A stretch of 17,357 nucleotides of DNA, from the NCBI GenBank assembly GCA_027600665.1, contig JADGJL010000606.1:1-17357 (forward strand), written 5' to 3'. Shown here piece after piece: positions 1 to 8,251 of this stretch (within the stretch, counting starts at the first letter, position 1; each line of letters begins with the position of its first letter). The DNA comes from Irineochytrium annulatum (taxonomy: Eukaryota; Chytridiomycota; Chytridiomycetes; Chytridiales; Chytridiaceae). The notes under the pieces were generated by a model. It made no database searches. It worked only from the letters and a program-made list of their open reading frames with translations, and was not told the DNA's origin. The position numbers and the translations under genes are program-made.

Positions 1-274
1 TCGGTTATGTGTATAATTTACATGGGGTGTTTGAGGCGGTTTGGGTTATTTTTTTTTGTAGGTCTGTCTCTTTTCGGGTTTTTTTTTTTTTTTTTTTCCT
101 TCTCCCACTTTTCATGTTATCTGAAGCTACGCGTTTCTATAACTCAAGACTGACTTTTCGACGGGAGTTGAAAAAAGTTGACATGATGACATATTTCATT
201 CCCATTTACTGCCACACGAGCAAGTTTAAACATTGGAAACATTTTTAAATAGCTGAAAGTGCAAAAACACCTCA
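1..274. other. 3' flank of RPB3; no gene seen
   Basis: This AT-rich stretch lies downstream of the minus-strand RPB3 stop codon and probably holds its 3' untranslated region and cleavage site. It contains a run of 19 T on the plus strand at 79-97, which reads as poly(A) on the RPB3 transcript strand about 180 nt past the stop. No AATAAA was found on the minus strand here. Short open frames show no recognisable protein character. Confidence 0.5.
79..97. repeat. T(19) homopolymer tract
   Basis: Nineteen consecutive T on the plus strand, followed by a pyrimidine-rich stretch. It is an A tract on the transcribed strand of RPB3. It may be a simple homopolymer or part of the 3'-end region of that gene; its length is likely to vary between strains or assemblies. 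Confidence 0.8.
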
Positions 275-1231
275 CTAGCGCGGCCCACCGCCCATAGCCC
301 TTGCATCCTGAATCTTGTTCAGCTCGATCTGGATGACGGCCAACTTCTGAATGAAAATCCTCATGGCCCACACCACTATCTCCTTCGGATCCATCACCCC
401 CGTTCCCTCCACCGTGAAGTAGAACTTCTCCGGTTTCGCCGAATAATCAAACCCGCCCTTGCCCGCCTGATGAAGGATCTCATCATCCGGCTCCAAATCC
501 CCATTCGGCCCCACGGGCCACTCGTCGCTGACCTCGTGCCTCGAATCCTCCAGCCAGTACGTCGTATGCCGCAGCCGGTTGTGCGGGTCATACTCGAACG
601 ACACCGCCGAGCACGGGCTCCACTTCGCGTGCTCCTTCGCCGTCCCCTTCTTCGCCACGCACTTCACCCTCAGCTCCTGGCCCTTCCTTATGCGGCATAT
701 GACCGCGCCCGGGTCGTCGTCGCTCTGGAAACAGGGGCGGACGGTCTCGTGCGACGAGACGAGCTGGCGGGCCGTGACGTCCATGACGTCCCTGTCGTTG
801 CAGCGGACGTTCAGGGTCAGCTCGACCGAGCAGGCGGGGCAGTATTGAGGGCAGGTGCAGTCGCGCGTGTAAGCAAAGTCGTCGACGGACGTGGAGGTTA
901 GGGGGATGAGGCCGAGGCGGTGAGAGATGAATTCGTCGATCAGGACGGTCTGTTTGCATATATATACGAATCGCGTTGAGCATGCGTACTCACCAACCAA
1001 AACCCAAAAAAAAACAAAAAATGCAGAAATAAATACCGTGTTGGATTCGATATCCACCAAGTCGATCGCCATGGTTGGGACTTCGGCAAGCATGATCCTC
1101 CGCAGGCTGTTGGCGACCGAAAGGTCCGTGTTCGATAAGGTGAAGGTAATGGACGGGTCGCGGTCGTTGATCTCCTGGATCTGGACCTTGGGGCCGGAGT
1201 CGCCGAAGTTGAGGGATGCCTCCATGTCCAT
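275..1231 (-). CDS. RPB3: DNA-directed RNA polymerase II subunit RPB3 (2 exons)
   Basis: Exons on the minus strand are 1231-1037 and 949-275, giving 289 aa after removal of an 87-nt intron (950-1036, GTATTT...CAAACAG). Splicing joins IESNT to TVLIDEFISHRLGLIPL, a highly conserved RPB3/RpoA-type block. RPB3 pairs with RPB11 to form the alpha-like platform on which Pol II assembles in the nucleus. Visible family marks are TLSNTDLSVANSLRRIMLAEVP (about residues 31-52), the subunit-dimerisation helix region; the zinc-binding DCTCPQYCPAC with Cys96, 98, 102 and 105; RKGQELRVKCVAKKGTAKEHAKW; and a C-terminal helix similar to the family's. Length fits the usual 270-320 aa. Met1 and Met3 both have G at -3; I chose the outer one. 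The intron is a multiple of three and has no stop, so unspliced reading would insert 29 residues; conservation argues that it is removed. The sibling AC40/RPAC1 is larger and less similar. Confidence 0.95.
   Translation of the reverse strand: MDMEASLNFGDSGPKVQIQEINDRDPSITFTLSNTDLSVANSLRRIMLAEVPTMAIDLVDIESNTVFISAFFVFFWVLVGEYACSTRFVYICKQTVLIDEFISHRLGLIPLTSTSVDDFAYTRDCTCPQYCPACSVELTLNVRCNDRDVMDVTARQLVSSHETVRPCFQSDDDPGAVICRIRKGQELRVKCVAKKGTAKEHAKWSPCSAVSFEYDPHNRLRHTTYWLEDSRHEVSDEWPVGPNGDLEPDDEILHQAGKGGFDYSAKPEKFYFTVEGTGVMDPKEIVVWAMRIFIQKLAVIQIELNKIQDARAMGGGPR
950..1036 (-). other. Stop-free 87-nt intron of RPB3
   Basis: The donor is GTATTT after the ACG codon and the acceptor is CAAACAG before ACC. 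The sequence is T-rich, a multiple of three and without an in-frame stop, so retention would keep the frame. A better-looking donor, GTGAGT, lies inside it (first base near 993), but using it with the same acceptor shifts the frame. Confidence 0.8.
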
Positions 1232-2024
1232 TTCGCGGGAGAGCCAACGCTGCAGTAGGAAGTGGCCCGTAGTGAACTTTGACGAATGATGGGATATGCT
1301 GCGGCAGCAGCCTTGATGGCCTCAAGCCTTACTAATGTAGTATCCTGCACAAGCTGCTCTTATCGCTGCCGCCGCGGTTGTTAGAGACTAAAAATTTTGG
1401 TCGCACCGAAGGACAAGGGCTTATGGAGACTTCTGAAGATGTTTATAAAAGAATAGTTACGATTTTCTGATCTTAGTCGCGATCTTCGCCTTGGGTCAGG
1501 TCAATTTATGGTCAGTAGTCGTGCTACTCCGGATTCAGGAAAGTCACTACAGAAACCACTAGTCCCACAGCCTATCATGTTCCTTGTGTTGCGTACTCCC
1601 TCTTTGTAGCCAGCTCCTCCAGTCTCAACAATTTTCCCTTAACCTCGGAGACGCGAAAAACGGTTGCCCGGGAGAAATTGATACAACCGGAACCGCACTG
1701 AACTACAAATTGTCAAGCAAGTGAATGTTGAGATGTGCATCAAAGAAGAACTTGTACTATATTTTGAGTTAAAAGTCGGAACAATGAACTTGGAGACAGA
1801 GGTGTGCATCAGATTCACAAGCGACAAGTCCACTGCGAGCAACAACGACGACGGGTCGCGGTTTAGCTCAGTAGCAAGGCAAGAAGCAGAATGTGCGACA
1901 GAAAAGAAATACCAACTACGTGAAGTTAAATAATATCACTGGAGAAATGAGTGTGAAATTCCTAAGGCTACAAGAATTTGACTAGAAGGGACAGAGAACG
2001 CATGCACAAAATTTCGCAACAAAT
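1232..2024. other. Intergenic: RPB3 promoter and SDR 3' region
   Basis: About 790 nt lie between two minus-strand genes. The part near 1232-1450 should contain the RPB3 leader and promoter. A TATAAA-like element, readable on both strands, sits at about 1441-1451, roughly 210 bp upstream of the RPB3 start. The part near 1950-2024 should be the 3' untranslated region of the SDR gene. Two short open frames around 1639-1933 have no recognisable domain or coding bias. I found no RNA gene; a tRNA A-box-like string near 1863 has no matching T arm. Confidence 0.5.
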
Positions 2025-4636
2025 CTAACTCGGATTCGCGATCGATAGCACCTTCCTCCCCACCGCCGACTTCTCCTTCTCACCCGCCCTCTCCTTCTCC
2101 TCCTTCTCCACTCTCTCCTTCTGCCTCCTCTCCTCCGCCTCCCTCTCCCTCCTTTCCCTCCTCTCTCTCTCCTTCCTCTCCCTCCGCTCAATCGCCTCCC
2201 TCTCCCTCCCGCTCAGCGCCTGGAAACCCCAGTCCAGCACCCGATCGGGCAGCGCCCATCGGAGGTATGCCGTCGCCCTCGCGTCCCAGCCGACGCGGTA
2301 CCGCGTCTTCGGGTAGGACGACGTGAGAGCGTGTGCGATCGCGCGGGACGTGTGCTTGGATTGACCAACGTCGGGTTTTGGGCGGCGGGACGCGTCATCT
2401 GTCTGCGCGGGGGACTTGCCGGTGGAGTCGCCGCCGCGGTTGCGACGTGAGCCCGGTGTGGATGGGGCAGCGGGACGCGTGGTGGAACCCGATGCGCTCT
2501 CGGCTAGTTCGCGCACGGCGTCGATCAACGGCCCATAAAGCCTCCTCGACACGCCCGCCAGATCTTCCGAGTCCCATATAGGGTGATGGCTCCACTCCCT
2601 GCCAACGACGGCCGTCGGCTCCGGCAGTGGCGGCTCGTACATCCTATTCGGGCGTGAAGACGGCTGCGGCGTGAACGACCTGCGCGTGGCCTCGGGCGGT
2701 GGCGGGGAAAGCGTCCCCGCACCAGGGGATCGGGATCGGGAGCCGGCATTGTGGCGACGACGCAAAGTCGAGGGTGTGGCGGACCCGACGGACCCTCGGC
2801 GAGTAGCGACAAAGCGCGAAGGGAGAGGGATGAGCGATGGTCCCGCGGCGTCAAGCGCGTCCCGGGAGTTCGATGGTGACGTGGCGTAGTGGCGTTCAGC
2901 GGCGGGTGCAAAGGGCGCGTCATCGTGATGTTGGCGGCCGTATTGCGAGAGTGAGGACCACGACCGCGGGGGAGGGTTGCGGCGGGGCGGGCTGGACGGT
3001 TCAGGTGAATGATGAGCGGCGTGGTGATCGGATGTCATGGGGCGGAGGCTGAGCGGGCCGCCGGAGGGGAAGGCGGCATAGCTTGGGTGGTGCGGGGCGG
3101 CGGCAGAAAGTGAGGAGGTGTGTGAGGTTGGCGAGATGGGCGATATAGGGCCATGAGGGGGTCGGAGAGAGGCGGCGGTGTAGATTGTGGGCGTAGTTCG
3201 ACCTTTCGGTTGTACCGACGTTGAGGATAACGGGGTGGGGCTGGTAGGAGTGAGGATTCCAGGCGCAGACGTCATCGGCGTCATTGGCCTGTGGAGCTGA
3301 TGCGAGTGCGTCTCAGGCCGTTCCGTAAGCTTCGCGCCAGTTGCCGGTGGCGACCACGACAAAGCGTCTAGCGATCCCGGTTCGATGATAGAGACGCTGA
3401 TGCCAAACGGATAAAGCTCAACACGCAAGCTATCCGAGATGGCTTCAAGCGCCATCTTACTCGCGGCATAGCTTCCGTTGATCGGCGCGGCTGTCACGCC
3501 TGTTGATGAGCATACGTTCACAATTCTGCCCCGTGATATTCGAAGCAAAGGTAAGAGGCATTGCGTCACCGCTACGGCGCCAGCCGTGTTGACCTCATAC
3601 GCCCGCATCATCTCGGCAAGCGGTAGCATCTCCACAGGTCCCGGCGACTCTGTGCCCTCGCAGTTCACGATCCCCACAAGCATATGAGCGGACGGGTCCT
3701 CGCCGGCAGCCGGGCCCGCGGCGGGCGATGTTGGCCGTGATGGAACTGAGAGCACGTCCTCCTCGTCCGTCTCGCAATCGTCCGCAAACATCGGCGGCGA
3801 GGTACCGAGCCTGCTATGGCCACGCAAGAGGGCGCCAGGGGCCGCTGGTGACGACGACGTTCCATTCGGGGATCGCGAAGCGCTCGCCCTAGACTGCGAA
3901 GCCGGCGGCGGGATGTACCCACCTAGCGCGACAGCTTCCGTCATCTCCTCCGCCCCTTCGGCGACAGTGTCCAACCCCGGCCTCGGTGACGTCGCCAACC
4001 CCAACGCCTCCCTCTGCGCCTTCGCGTCCCGCTTGCCCGGGTCCTCCGCCGATACGCCCAAACGCGCACAGATGAGCTCGTAGCAGGCGCGCAGGCTCTC
4101 GGGGGACGTCACGTCCAGCATAACGGGGACGAGCGTACCACGAGAGCCGTCGCGGGATACGCGGGATACGAGACGCCGGCCTTCCTCGGGAGTGCGGATG
4201 CCGGCGAAGACGGTGTAGCCCATGGCGCAGAGTCTATTCGTTTATGTCAACACTCTGCCGCTGAGGTTATCAAAAGGAATGCTTACGTCCTGGCCGCATG
4301 GGCGCCGACTCTCCCACCGGCACCGGTAACTAGGATAGCTCCAGACCTGTGCACTGCAAACTCGAGGTCATAACCTACGAGCGCCTTGGCCGCTGCGGAG
4401 ATACCGGCATTAACGGTGCATGACACGTAATCCGCCACGGCGAGGTAATCGACCTTCCCATCCGAATCCGACAGCGCAAACACGCTTGTCGCGAGGTCGG
4501 TCCCTCCAGCTGCTGTGGTGGACGAGGTATGTGGAGCATCAGCCCGGTTTGAAAGAGGATTGGCTGAGGGAAGGACACCGAGCAGCGGCGAGGCCAGGGT
4601 GTTGAGCACCGAGGCGGCGCCGCGGGCGATAAACAT
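2025..4636 (-). CDS. Large SDR-family oxidoreductase with low-complexity insertions (2 exons)
   Basis: Exons on the minus strand are 4636-4287 and 4233-2025, giving 852 aa. The 53-nt intron (4234-4286, GTAAGC...AATAG) is fixed by the join GAHAART|LCAMGYTVFAGIR, a classical SDR first helix and second strand. Marks are the nucleotide-binding VTGAGGRVG (about 103-111), LDVTSPESL with Asp157, VNCEG at the NNAG position (Asn307), helix-4 Asn332, Ser359, and YAASK with Tyr372 and Lys376, followed by IIEPGS. The C-terminal cap (YGPLIDAVRELAE, then HALTSSYPKTRYRVGWDA...LRWALPDRVLDW) resembles the SDR9C group (retinol, 17-beta-hydroxysteroid and hydroxybutyrate dehydrogenases), so an NAD(P)-dependent alcohol/ketone reaction on a lipid-like substrate is likely. 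The substrate is unknown. It is three times the usual ~280-320 aa: about 115 extra residues sit between Asp157 and Asn307, a long Ser/Pro-rich block follows the PG motif, a third insertion splits the cap, and an E/R/K helix ends the protein. The ATG at 4636 has a weak context (T at -3). Confidence 0.85.
2071..2185. repeat. Long polypurine/polypyrimidine tract in the SDR 3' coding end
   Basis: The plus strand has only five purines in about 115 nt, and 2138-2185 is an unbroken 48-nt pyrimidine run. On the coding strand it is purine-only and encodes the alternating Glu/Arg/Lys C-terminal helix of the SDR protein. Such mirror-like homopurine tracts can form triplex DNA and are prone to slippage. 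Confidence 0.85.
4234..4286 (-). other. 53-nt intron of the SDR gene
   Basis: Donor GTAAGC and acceptor CGAATAG. It splits the codon for Thr117 and restores the SDR cofactor-binding helix across the join. It is the shortest intron supported in the window. Confidence 0.85.
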
Positions 4637-5598
4637 CGATGCTGCTGCTTACGGGATGCGGGTCGATGGAGAGTGCGGATTGGGGAGGATTCAGGTGGCG
4701 GAGGCGGGGAAGTGGGGAAATCGGCAAAAGGGCGCGAGCAGCACCAGCTTTCGGGGAACGGGATGCCAACGGATGCAGGGATGTTAACGGTGACGGAGAC
4801 GGGGGCCCGAGGCCGATGGCCGATGGCAGGGTTCGCTGCTCGACGAGGGTCCAGGCAGCCTGCTGACTCGTGGAAGCCGGTGACACTTTTTCAGTGAGAC
4901 ATGTGTACGATGAGGTCATCGCACATCGTCCCGGAGACGGAGACGGGCTGGCTGGGGTCGACCTCGATAGGAGTTTACCTGGCCAGGCGTTAGGTACGCC
5001 GTGAGCATTCATGTGCGGGCCCGATGGACTACCGATTAACCTGTCGCTTCCTCTTCGAAGAGACTCTGTTGGTTTACCTGTCTTTTTTCTGATGCTATTC
5101 TCTCAGCTAGTTAAAACTGATGTTTTTCCAACCGTCCATATTTTACGCTTAAAATGCAAAAACCAGCCAGTGATCCGTGCGGGGGTTAAATTAACAAAGG
5201 GATAACGACAAAGCGAAAAGCTAACTGCTAATGTCACACACTACGACAGAGAATACATATAGGGAATGATTCGCTACAGAGCCATTAACACCATAAAAAA
5301 CGCTTGCTCAACCACTATTCGCTACCAAACCCAGCCAGAGGCGGTAACTCTGTGAAGTCAGCCGAGAATACAATTAAGAAGAATCACTGCGAGAGAAGAG
5401 GGTAAAGAAACAAGCCAAATATCGCACCGACCCCGCCAAAAAAATAATATTTGCAAACTGTGAATGATCTCCTTCAAACACAAGCAAGTAATATAGAGAA
5501 CCGCTCATCAAGCGCGGTTGCGGTGCCAAATCACAGGGCCACAGAAGAAAGAAAAAGGTGCGAAACTAAAAATATTAACGACCCAAACACACACAAAT
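4637..5598. other. Intergenic: SDR promoter and ZNF511-like 3' region
   Basis: About 960 nt lie between two minus-strand genes. The GC-rich half (to about 4990) lies just upstream of the SDR start and should hold its leader and promoter. The AT-rich half (about 5040-5598) should hold the 3' untranslated region of the zinc-finger gene. Overlapping open frames in the GC-rich half are Ser/Pro/Arg-rich on several frames at once, which is what GC-rich DNA gives by chance, and none shows a domain. A 5' extension or leader intron of the SDR gene cannot be excluded: a GTAAGC lies just upstream of its ATG on the minus strand. Confidence 0.45.
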
Positions 5599-8110
5599 CT
5601 ATCCCTCCATCTCGTCATCATGCATAGCGTCATCTACCTGCGTCTTCACCGTCCCGACAGCCTCCTTCCCCTCCTTCCCCTTTTTCTCCTCATGCAGCCT
5701 CCGCATCGTCTCCGCATGCTTCTCCTGTCCCTCCCTTGCCCGCAACGGGATTCTGCTGAAATGCAGGCTCCTCGCCTCATCGTAGGAGAGAAATCCTTTG
5801 TTTTTCCGTTCACCATCGCGGACGCGCCGCGCCGGGAGTTTGGAGAACTCTTCTGACTTGCCACCTGCCATGCCACCCGCATGCAAGGCTTGATTACCCA
5901 TATGCCCAGCCCCTATTCCACCAGTGTGTTGGCTGCCCACATGCCCGGTCCCTATGTAGCCCGCCGCCTGAAGCTGGTTGCCTCCGTGCGCGCCGGGTTG
6001 CTGACCCGCGTGTCCGCTCCCAAGGTCGCGGCTTTTCTTTGCGCCGCCGAACATGCTCATGCCGGAGCCGCGCGGGCGGAGGACGACGGGGGCACGAGGA
6101 CCGATCTCGAGCGCGGCTAGGCCACCGGTCACGTCGTCAGCGGTCGCGGTCGCCGTCGGAGTTGTCGATCCGGTCGGTTGTCCACTTGTGCCGCCAATAT
6201 CGGTCGGGTCGGGCTGCGACGGCGGGGACGAAGAGCTCCAGATGTTGCCACTGGAAGCGGTGGTGTGCTTAACGGTGTGGATTGGCGCGCTTGTCGAACT
6301 TAACGCGACTGAAATGCCCGCGACGATACCGCCAGAGACTACGGCGTCCTCCTCCCGCATGTTCTTCACTTCCCACTTTTTCTTTCTGCGCTGCCTCCTG
6401 GTCGACGCCTCCTTGACCGACCCGCCGTTGCGAACGTCCACCCCGACGACGGTCCCGACGTCGGACGGATCCATATCGACATCATCGCCGGGTGTCCCGA
6501 CGTCGTTACCATCTTCTGCCGAAAAAGTCAGCGGCGTCTCCATCTGGGAACCTCCGAGACCCCTGGTCCTCATCCTTCTCCCTCGCCTACTCCTGTTCTT
6601 GTACGCCTTGCCGCCGCCCTCGCCGCCGACGTCGCCCATGTCAACATCACCGTCCGACGTCCTTTGGTCATTCCCGCCCGCGGCCGACAATTGCGGCTGC
6701 GTCCCGCTATTGTCACTGCCGCCCGGTTTCAAACCCCTCCGCCGCGCGCGTCTGTTCCCTCTCGCCTGGCTCCTGCCCTCAGCACCCTCCGCCGTGACGC
6801 CGGCAGAGTCCGCCACCATCGTGTCGCCGCGCTTCGCAGGTCCATCCACGGCCTTACCCTTCCTGATAGACGAAGTACCGCCGCCGTCGGAGGCGCCCTC
6901 ACCAGCCCCGCTTCCGTTCTGAACGCCCGCAGGATCCATGTCTCCTTCAGCCTTCTTGCCGCCGTTCAAATCGCGGAGTCTCTTCTCTTTCTCCACGTGC
7001 CCATCGCCGACACCTGGCAAACCCTCGCCACCAGCGACAACAAATACGTCCGCCTGTATTGCGTCACCGCCCGCAGGGCCTGCGACGGCCCCACCAACCC
7101 CTGCCAATGGCCCCGCGGTTCCCGCGCCACCGGCAATCTTCGCCTGCCTCGGCCGCAGGCTCGCCAGCACGCCGGCTCCGTTCGCGATCGCACCCGTCTT
7201 GTTCGGGGAGTCGGCCTTCTTCCAATCGCGGTCCGCTTTCCGGAGGTCGGCTCGGGCGCTGTGATTAGGCTGCTTCCGGTCCGACGGGTGGGTGCCAAGA
7301 ACTGCGCCCGTAAAGTCGAAGTGCCGGGGAAACCCGTGCTTGTCCGTGAGGTGAAGCTTGCGCTGAAACGGGCCAGCGAATTTCTTAAGGCATCCATCCA
7401 CAAAACACTCGTACTGTTATGGTGGGAAAGCATGGTATGAGCATAAGATTATCGAACACACGAAATGTAAAGTAACGGGCTCACGGCGTTCTGCGACTGC
7501 GCGATCGCGGAGAAGAACGAGTCATGTAGTTCCTGGAGGTGGAGACCCAGCAGCCGTCTTGAAGCGAGACACCGGCGGCACTCTTGGCAGTGGTTCTCGT
7601 GGACGTCCCGGTAATGCATTTCGTACTGGTGGGGGGTCTTGAACGGCTTCAGCGCCGTACATGCTGGAGTCAGCGTACAGCGGCTTTGGGATGACGAGGA
7701 TGGTCAGCTAACACACAAACTGATCAATGCAATAAAACGAGAAAGGGACTTTGATGCACTTACATCAACATTGCGCCTCCCGCGTCGTTCCCGCCCTCGC
7801 GGAACGCCTCGAAGTCCTCCGCGTTGTAGCGATAGAACTTGGCAAACCGCGCGCCATCGTCGTCCCTGCCGCCGTCCTCGTCGTCAACATCGTCCTTCTT
7901 CCTCTTTTCCCCCGCGCGAGCTCCAACAACCGGACCTGGTGGCAGCCATTGCCACGAAGCTCCCACCGACGAAGCGACCGTCGCATCGAGCAAAAGGGGG
8001 CCGCCAAGCAACAGTTCGAAATGCGCGCCGGCTGCGGCGGGACCGCTCCCTGGCAGCGGAAGGGTCCTGTCGGGTGGTGGTTCGTGGTTGTTCATGCCGA
8101 AGGTGAACAT
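5599..8110 (-). CDS. ZNF511-like C2H2 zinc-finger protein with long disordered tail (3 exons)
   Basis: Exons on the minus strand are 8110-7764, 7683-7485 and 7413-5599, giving 786 aa. Introns are 7684-7763 (GTAAGT...CAAAG, with a CTGAC branch site about 20 nt before the acceptor) and 7414-7484 (GTGAGC...AACAG). Three zinc fingers lie in a row: C118/C124/H139/H144, C148/C151/H164/H169 and C185/C190/H203/H208. The pattern HENHCQECRR...LLGLHLQELHDSFF followed by YECFVDGCLKKF and KHGFPRHFDF is the ZNF511 arrangement, in which the third finger follows an intron-encoded spacer. ZNF511 family proteins are conserved but poorly understood nuclear proteins of about 250-350 aa. Here a roughly 570-residue tail, rich in Gly, Ser, Asp and basic residues, follows the fingers. 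It includes three spaced GHxGxQ units and ends in a charged segment with FSRIPLRAREGQEKH. The first exon holds an acidic KKDDVDDEDGGRDDD patch. The second Met (residue 6) is an alternative start. The gene diverges from receptor A across 141 bp. Confidence 0.85.
7414..7484 (-). other. 71-nt second intron of the ZNF511-like gene
   Basis: Donor GTGAGC after the GCC codon (Ala182) and acceptor AACAG before TAC (Tyr183). Removing it joins zinc fingers 2 and 3 with the spacing expected for the family. Confidence 0.85.
7684..7763 (-). other. 80-nt first intron of the ZNF511-like gene
   Basis: Donor GTAAGT. The in-frame acceptor is CAAAG, preceded by a pyrimidine-rich stretch and a CTGAC branch site. 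An earlier TTAG acceptor would put a TGA stop directly in frame, so CAAAG is preferred. The junction gives MLI|RCTLTPAC, the start of finger 1. Confidence 0.8.
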
Positions 8111-8251
8111 CAGAATAGATTTGACGATACTGGTTAGCTTTCACTGAACGGGTGTGGTTCAATGGTCAGCCGTCGCGAAGGTTTGGATTATTTTCTCGGT
8201 CATGGCAAGATCAGCCAACCGGACAATACGACGCAGTAAATCCTGATCTCA
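8111..8251. promoter_or_regulatory. Compact divergent promoter region (ZNF511-like / receptor A)
   Basis: Only 141 bp separate two start codons pointing away from each other, so both 5' leaders and both core promoters must fit or overlap here. No clear TATA box is seen. A short upstream ORF of receptor A occupies 8202-8246. Confidence 0.6.
8202..8246 (+). promoter_or_regulatory. Upstream ORF (14 codons) in receptor A leader
   Basis: An ATG at 8202 opens a 14-codon frame that stops at TGA 8244-8246, six bases before the receptor A start at 8252. The main start has a weak -3 base (T), so this short frame could dampen translation if it is in the mRNA. Its peptide does not resemble that of the receptor B leader. 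Confidence 0.4.

Noticed and set aside
183..258. Possible C/D-box snoRNA (TGATGA ... CTGA)
   Set aside because: The boxes are present by chance spacing only. There is no terminal stem and the 5' base of box C does not fit well.
1861..1900. tRNA-like A-box string (TAGCTCAGTAGC)
   Set aside because: No B-box/T-arm sequence follows and no cloverleaf can be drawn.
4539..5012. Minus-strand open frame upstream of and overlapping the SDR start
   Set aside because: Ser/Pro/Arg-rich in GC-rich DNA, out of frame with the SDR exon and with no domain. Treated as promoter/leader sequence.
6053..6922. Long plus-strand open frame (289 codons) opposite the ZNF511-like gene
   Set aside because: It is antisense to a low-complexity, GC-rich coding exon, has Pro/Ser-rich composition that mirrors the sense strand, and shows no domain. 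The minus-strand frame continues from validated zinc fingers.
7684..7710. TTAG acceptor for the first ZNF511-like intron
   Set aside because: It puts a TGA stop in frame right after the junction. The CAAAG acceptor downstream, with its CTGAC branch site, restores finger 1.
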